Shown here: positions 59,786 to 64,000 of the stretch, piece after piece
Numbering within the stretch: the first letter of the stretch is position 1
How the letters are laid out: each line of letters starts with the position of its first letter
Assembly (NCBI RefSeq): GCF_015207065.1
Contig: NZ_JADEXP010000001.1
Span: 26,183-90,182 of the forward strand
Origin: Leptolyngbya cf. ectocarpi LEGE 11479
GTDB lineage: Bacteria > Cyanobacteriota > Cyanobacteriia > Phormidesmidales > Phormidesmidaceae
Reading direction: 5' to 3'
DNA length: 64,000 nucleotides
The notes under the pieces: generated by a model
Told to the model about the DNA's origin: nothing
Seen by the model: the letters and a program-made list of their open reading frames with translations, nothing else
Databases searched by the model: none
Translations under genes and position numbers: made by a program

Positions 59786-60884
59786 CGGTTTCTGATGGGG
59801 TGTCTGATGATGAGGTATCGGATACAGGGGGAGTAGTGTCTGCCGTAGCGGCTACGTCTGCAGGAGGTGTGGATTCAGAATCCTCATTGCCCTCATGATT
59901 ATGATTAGTAGCATCATTAACAGCATCGGTCATGGCTGCAGCGGGTTCTTCGGTGGTGAGATTAATAAAGACATCTTCGAGACTGACCCGATTCCGGGAT
60001 AGCTCATACAGACCCAGATCGGCGTTAATAATGGTCGCTGCGATCGCACTGCCTGGATCGTCATCAGTGGCCGCCATTACTTGAAACCGGTGATGATTAT
60101 CCGCTAACCCTTCCGCCGATAGAGCGGTGACGGCTTCCACCTGGGGCAGCTGGCTGAGCACAGCCTGGGCCTGCCCTGGATCGCCCGAGACCTCAATGGC
60201 ATAGCCCAGCTGCCCTGCTAGACGGGCGGTGAGATTTTCTGGTGTATCGGTGGCAACGATGCGACCACCGTTAATGATGGTGATGCGATCGCAGGTCATG
60301 CTCACCTCAGGCAAAATGTGCGTCGAAAGGATGATCGTATGCTGCCCCGCCAGACTTTTGATCAAATTGCGCACATCGATAATTTGCTTGGGATCCAGGC
60401 CCACCGTCGGCTCATCCAAAATAATCACCGGCGGATCGTGAACAATGGCCTGGGCAATCCCCACCCGCTGCCGAAAGCCCTTCGAGAGCTTACGAATCAA
60501 GACATTTTTCTTTTCGCTCAGATTACAGCGGGCCATGGCTGAGGCCACCTGTTTAGCGCGATCGCCAATGGGCAACCCCTTAATCCGAGCCACAAAATAG
60601 AGAAACGCCTCCACCGTCATATCGGGATACAGCGGCGGTGTCTCCGGCAAATAGCCAATATTTTGTCGCACCGCCATCGAATCGCTATGCACCTCATGGT
60701 CCGCAATGCGAGCCGTACCGCTGGTAGCTGGCAAATACCCAGCCAGAATCCGCATGGTGGTGGTTTTACCCGCACCGTTTGGGCCTAAAAACCCTAAAAT
60801 TTCCCCTGGCTCTACTTTGAACGACACATCACTAATCGCCAGGGTGGAACCGTAAGCTTTACTCAGCTGATCTACCTCAATCAT
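59778..60884 (-). CDS. GldA-type ABC transporter ATPase with low-complexity tail
   Basis: A 368-residue ATP-binding subunit. The ABC domain (about residues 1-225) has Walker A GPNGAGKTT (about 34-42), Q-loop IGYLPETPPLYP, signature LSKGFRQRVGIAQA, Walker B VIILDEPTVGLDP and the switch His in IILSTHILPE. A C-terminal domain (about 230-310) typical of GldA/NatA-like ATPases follows. The last about 50 residues are Asp/Glu/Ser/Thr/Pro-rich and probably disordered. It is the first gene of the operon with the permease, GldG and DUF4340 genes. Confidence 0.94.
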   Translation of the reverse strand: MIEVDQLSKAYGSTLAISDVSFKVEPGEILGFLGPNGAGKTTTMRILAGYLPATSGTARIADHEVHSDSMAVRQNIGYLPETPPLYPDMTVEAFLYFVARIKGLPIGDRAKQVASAMARCNLSEKKNVLIRKLSKGFRQRVGIAQAIVHDPPVIILDEPTVGLDPKQIIDVRNLIKSLAGQHTIILSTHILPEVSMTCDRITIINGGRIVATDTPENLTARLAGQLGYAIEVSGDPGQAQAVLSQLPQVEAVTALSAEGLADNHHRFQVMAATDDDPGSAIAATIINADLGLYELSRNRVSLEDVFINLTTEEPAAAMTDAVNDATNHNHEGNEDSESTPPADVAATADTTPPVSDTSSSDTPSETDE

Positions 60885-61011
60885 GGTTTAACCCACTCAG
60901 TTCAACATCCGGAGGATCGACTCAAGTCGTCTGACCATTCTGCCACCGATTTTCACAACGGTTGCCATGAAATTGTGCAACCCTATACGAAAATAATGCA
61001 TCAGCCTCGCT

Positions 61012-61446
61012 ATGACCACGAGTAACCCAGGGCCTGAAAATTCGCTCACATTCCTCTATTACTTTGGTACCACCACACTGCTGACCATCGTGCTCGCCAG
61101 CAGCGTACTCCACCTCAGCCCCATGAGCGTTATTCCCAATCAGCTAGGGCTGGTGATGGGCTTGGTGGGCGGCGGGCTGGGACTGTACTTTAATCGATCA
61201 GTTACCTTAAAGCAGCCCATCAAGGGGCATAAAGTATTTCTAAATCAAATTAGCCAACCCCTGGCTGAGTTAGGGTATGCCCCCATCGAAGACGATAGCC
61301 TACCGGCAGATCTGGTTATTTACGCACGCAATAGTCTGCGAGGTCTGCTGTCTGGCAAGATTTACATTCGCTTGGAGGCCAAAACGGCTTATATCACAAG
61401 CCGAGCTGTACATATCCGTGGACTCAAACAGACAATTGATGGCTAA
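61012..61446 (+). CDS. conserved two-helix membrane protein of unknown function
   Basis: A 144-residue protein with two predicted membrane helices (FGTTTLLTIVLASSVLHL and QLGLVMGLVGGGLGLYF) and a C-terminal cytoplasmic or lumenal domain (LGYAPIEDDSLPADLVIYAR). I do not recognise the family with certainty. Its last 8 bp overlap the start of the Trp-rich gene downstream, so the two are probably translated from one mRNA. No regulatory motif is evident in the 127 bp separating it from the divergent ABC operon. Confidence 0.7.
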   Translation: MTTSNPGPENSLTFLYYFGTTTLLTIVLASSVLHLSPMSVIPNQLGLVMGLVGGGLGLYFNRSVTLKQPIKGHKVFLNQISQPLAELGYAPIEDDSLPADLVIYARNSLRGLLSGKIYIRLEAKTAYITSRAVHIRGLKQTIDG

Positions 61447-61708
61447 ACCTAAGAAGCAAAAATTTCCCCATCTGCTGGGGTCAAAGTGGACAGCTCAGCA
61501 ACGCACCATGGGTTGGCGGCATTTTCAAGTTACGAACCGTAAAAACGAAGGCAAACTTGTTTTTGCTGAGCTGGTGGCATCCTGCGATCCAACGATTCGG
61601 TTTTGGATCAATGCCAATGTCTTAAAAAACCGTCAGCTCTGGAAAGCTGGCTGGAAAACCCTCGATCAAATCAGTGGTGAGCAAAGTCAAAATGATGGCA
61701 TATCTTAA
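61439..61708 (+). CDS. TIGR02450-type Trp-rich protein
   Basis: An 89-residue protein with the family pattern KFPHLLGSKWTAQQRTMGWRHF and VASCDPTIRFWINANVLKNRQLWKAGW, rich in tryptophan. Such small proteins occur in cyanobacteria and some other bacteria with no known function. A longer frame from 61277 covers the same region, but its N-terminus overlaps the preceding gene in another frame. ATG 61439, which overlaps the preceding stop by 8 bp, is the more natural start. Confidence 0.88.
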   Translation: MAKPKKQKFPHLLGSKWTAQQRTMGWRHFQVTNRKNEGKLVFAELVASCDPTIRFWINANVLKNRQLWKAGWKTLDQISGEQSQNDGIS

Positions 61709-61903
61709 CTATTTCCTTTAAGGAATGACGCTACTATATGCTGTAACTAATAATCTTTATAAAAACTCCATCAGCTTTGTTTCTTATCTGTGCGAGCAAA
61801 ATCTGTATGGCGTTCTCTAGAGGTTCTGTTTAAGCTAGTAGTAGATTGTGTTTCTTGATTTGTTTCAGAAAGCTTTCATAGTTATCTAGCTTAAGTACAA
61901 TTG

Positions 61904-62251
61904 ATGTACAGTTCCAACGCTCCCGAACCTGAATTGATGAAGGCGGTTTTACAGCCCCTGTTGAATGACTTCCAGTATTGGTTTGGTCGTTCCATTAGTT
62001 TGCTCGAATCTGAGTCAATCGATTTTCTTAGTGAGCACGAGCAGCAAGATTTGTTAGGTCGGGTGCGTCAAGCACAGCAGCTGGTGAGTGCATCCCAGTC
62101 ATTATCCCAGGCTACTGGCAACCAAGCAGGGGTTGATATGTCTGTGGTGATGTCTTGGCATCGGCTAGTTCATGAATGTTGGAATGTGGCTATCCGATTC
62201 CGACAGCAGCAAGCCCAGGCGGCCCCCGATCAAATTGAAGAGGATAATTAG
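61904..62251 (+). CDS. DUF2605 family protein
   Basis: A 115-residue soluble helical protein whose content fits DUF2605, a cyanobacterial family of unknown function: LMKAVLQPLLNDFQYWFGRS and SEHEQQDLLGRVRQAQQLV, with HRLVHECWNVAIRFR near the C-terminus. A TTG one codon upstream is possible, but ATG 61904 is preferred. It lies 17 bp before the DUF2973 gene on the same strand, the usual pairing of these two families. Confidence 0.88.
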   Translation: MYSSNAPEPELMKAVLQPLLNDFQYWFGRSISLLESESIDFLSEHEQQDLLGRVRQAQQLVSASQSLSQATGNQAGVDMSVVMSWHRLVHECWNVAIRFRQQQAQAAPDQIEEDN

Positions 62252-62268
62252 CGCAATCGCTTTTCCCT

Positions 62269-62574
62269 ATGCTGCATTTACTTTACATTTTTGCTTTCAC
62301 TATTCTGGCCGTATTGGCAATTGTCAATTTGGTACGCAATCTAATCAGTTTGGGTATTGAAACTCGCCGAGGCGGTGGCAGTACCTACGTGTCCACACCA
62401 AAACAGCCTCGCCGGGTCCCCCACCCTGAGCTGTTGGACGATAATGGCAATGTGTTGGATGAGCCTCTCCTAGTGATGCGGTCTATTTCCATCAAGGATG
62501 CTCGTGAGCAGCTAGATGCCATTTACGAGTCCTCAGGTGGCGGTGGTACCTTGGACGATAAGGTTGACGACTAG
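62269..62574 (+). CDS. DUF2973 family membrane protein
   Basis: A 101-residue protein with one N-terminal membrane helix (LLYIFAFTILAVLAIVNLV), a Pro/Arg-rich linker (STPKQPRRVPHPELLDD), and a helix ISIKDAREQLDAIYESS before a Gly/Asp tail. It matches DUF2973 of cyanobacteria, which is commonly found next to DUF2605, as here. Function is unknown. A strong intrinsic terminator follows at 62620-62670. Confidence 0.87.
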   Translation: MLHLLYIFAFTILAVLAIVNLVRNLISLGIETRRGGGSTYVSTPKQPRRVPHPELLDDNGNVLDEPLLVMRSISIKDAREQLDAIYESSGGGGTLDDKVDD

Positions 62575-62619
62575 CCTTTAGATTCTGGCCATAGATTTTG
62601 GCACCCTATAGGTTTTATG

Positions 62620-62670
62620 CTTTGGTCACCCGTGGATAGCGTCTTCATCCACAGGTGACCAAAAGTTTTT
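62620..62670 (+). terminator. strong intrinsic terminator after DUF2973 gene
   Basis: A long stem (62620-62637 with 62647-62665, one mismatched pair and one bulge) with a 9-nt loop is followed by five T residues at 62666-62670. It lies between the convergent DUF2973 and dynamin-like genes and may serve both. Confidence 0.88.
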
Positions 62671-62702
62671 CGTATGATTTTAGTGATGGTTACGAGTTGT
62701 GG

Positions 62703-64000
62703 CTATTGGAGTAGCTGTCGAGTCGCCATCTCATTAAACAGCTCCTTGGCGTCTGTTTGGATAGCATCGTATTGGTCTAGGACCGGGGTAACGGCGTCTG
62801 TTTCCCGCTCGACATAGTCGTAAAACTGGACAAATATGCGTTCCACTTCTTCATAGATAAGGCTCAGCTTTTGGTTGAGGCGGTCGGTGACATCGGCGTT
62901 AAACCGACTTTTTTCGCTGTCGAGGGCACGCTCAAACTTGGTAATAATGCGTTTGCGCTGCCAGGCGATACCGATAGCGAGGGTGATGATGCCAATGCCG
63001 GCAAAGGCAATGCCAATGGCGTTCATAATGGCTTCGGCTACGGCAAACTCAACAACATGAAGAATGGTTCCGGCCACGGCCACAAAGGCTCCACCCACAA
63101 TCTCTGCCGCCATGCTTTCGGCTTCTGAGCCCAGGGCACGGGTGAGGCCATCATCGGTGAGCAGGTTGCTAACTTTGGCCTTGACGCTTTCAATCACCTC
63201 CTGGCGACGCTCCAAAATTTTGATAGAAATGGTATTGCTGTTGACCTGGTGGGTTTGGATGGCGTTGAGGTCTACGGTAAGTCCCTCTAGCAGCTGGCGA
63301 ATGCCGTCAACAAAGTGTTGGGCTCCTTCGTTGGATAGTTCTTCTAGAGATGTTTTAAGTTCGGTCTGACAGCGCTCTTTGAAACCATTTATCCAGGTTT
63401 GTAGCGAGGCTTCTTTATTAAAAATGCCAACAAAGGAGCGGCGCATGACCGTCATTACCGAGAGGCTATCGCGAAACTCTAGCTTGATGCGGCTAGAAAT
63501 GGTTTCGTAGCGATCGCAAAGCCGACTGACAAGGGTGTCAATTTCGGCTTGAGATCGCACCCTACCCCTCTCAATTTGCTGCCGAATCCGCTCTGCCGTG
63601 GCTCGATCCTCCTGCAGCTGCAGCTGTAGGTTTTGAATATCCTCACTCAGCGCCTCGATCAGCTTCTGGGTGGTGCTGCTCACCGAGCGGAGTTTGATCT
63701 TATAGCTCTCCCCGGTGGAGACCATATCGCGAATGTATTGTCGCACGGGGGCAAAGCCGCTATTTTCATGATCGCCTTCAAATTCCAGCTCGGCGGAGGT
63801 GGCAAATACTCGGGGGGATGTAATTTGCTTTTGGGCGGCATAGTCCCGCACCTGCTGAACATTGGTCGCTAAATTCTCAGGGCGTAATAGATCGGCCTGT
63901 TGCAAAATAAAAACAACTTTTTTCCGCCAGTTGACACTCACATAGTCCAAAAAGTCCCAAGCGCTTTTCTGGTAAGGATTTTTAGCAAATAGAACAAAAA
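62703..64000 (-). CDS. dynamin-family GTPase, 5' end cut by window edge
   Basis: The frame stays open to the right edge, so the N-terminal GTPase motifs G1-G3 lie outside. The visible part begins near FAKNPYQKSAWDFL. The G4-like QQADL segment is in KKVVFILQQADLLRPENL. A long helical stalk follows (LIEALSEDIQNLQLQLQEDRA), with two adjacent hydrophobic helices at about residues 275-320 of the visible part (AEIVGGAFVAVAGTILHVVEF, then MNAIGIAFAGIGIITLAIG). A C-terminal helical stretch closes it. This matches bacterial dynamin-like proteins, which remodel membranes, and cyanobacteria often carry several. The TTG that the visible frame could use as a start near 63950 is not the true start. Confidence 0.88.
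   Translation of the reverse strand, partial: FVLFAKNPYQKSAWDFLDYVSVNWRKKVVFILQQADLLRPENLATNVQQVRDYAAQKQITSPRVFATSAELEFEGDHENSGFAPVRQYIRDMVSTGESYKIKLRSVSSTTQKLIEALSEDIQNLQLQLQEDRATAERIRQQIERGRVRSQAEIDTLVSRLCDRYETISSRIKLEFRDSLSVMTVMRRSFVGIFNKEASLQTWINGFKERCQTELKTSLEELSNEGAQHFVDGIRQLLEGLTVDLNAIQTHQVNSNTISIKILERRQEVIESVKAKVSNLLTDDGLTRALGSEAESMAAEIVGGAFVAVAGTILHVVEFAVAEAIMNAIGIAFAGIGIITLAIGIAWQRKRIITKFERALDSEKSRFNADVTDRLNQKLSLIYEEVERIFVQFYDYVERETDAVTPVLDQYDAIQTDAKELFNEMATRQLLQ

Overview
The window is cyanobacterial chromosome. It carries psbB and psbT (photosystem II), cp12 (Calvin-cycle switch), an nblB-type phycobilisome-degradation gene, an ndbB-type NAD(P)H dehydrogenase, and many families confined to cyanobacteria (DUF3177, DUF2605, DUF2973, Npun_F0494-type). 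By eye I count more than 30 copies of the octamer GCGATCGC (HIP1), against about one expected by chance in 64 kb. Base composition looks even throughout and I see no insertion sequence, prophage, integron, CRISPR array, tRNA or rRNA. The genus cannot be fixed from this sequence.

Layout. 0.4-6 kb: ABC1 kinase, a zinc-less anti-sigma-like membrane protein, a FIST sensor protein and cp12. 6-8 kb: small conserved cyanobacterial proteins and DAHP synthase. 8-14 kb: an envelope/signalling group made of a predicted outer-membrane barrel, a secreted FecR-domain protein with a 14-residue repeat, and a CHASE2 transmembrane Ser/Thr kinase. 14-27 kb: housekeeping and metabolic genes (LabA/NYN, glutathionyl-hydroquinone reductase-like, folate cyclo-ligase-like, TPR, GHL10, ndbB, HAD, two tandem signal peptidases, a dihydroorotase homologue lacking its metal histidines, a double histidine phosphatase). 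27-41 kb: comF, a PatA-type response regulator, an AAA-like/GGDEF cyclase, an ABC exporter with an LpxB-related gene, a Ski2-type helicase, cobQ and a TauE/SafE permease. 41-47 kb: a 2Fe-2S ferredoxin divergent from psbB-psbT, then nrdR, rpsA and a HAD phosphatase. 47-56 kb: a BlaI/M56 regulator-protease pair (PetRP-like), dnaX, an RsbW-type ATPase, nblB with a CBS gene, an MFS transporter and trpD. 56-61 kb: a four-gene GldA-GldF-GldG-DUF4340 ABC system with unusual acidic segments. 61-64 kb: short cyanobacterial conserved genes and a dynamin-like GTPase cut by the right edge.

The most interesting candidates are the FecR/barrel/CHASE2-kinase group, the acidic Gld-type ABC operon, the dihydroorotase pseudoenzyme, the possible slippage site in dnaX, and several non-coding structures: twin hairpins at 51890-51958, a 26-bp palindrome centred on HIP1 at 56210-56235, and paired dyads upstream of the anti-sigma-like gene and of rpsA. 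No element here is proven to be a new system. All functional calls come from reading protein motifs, without database searches.
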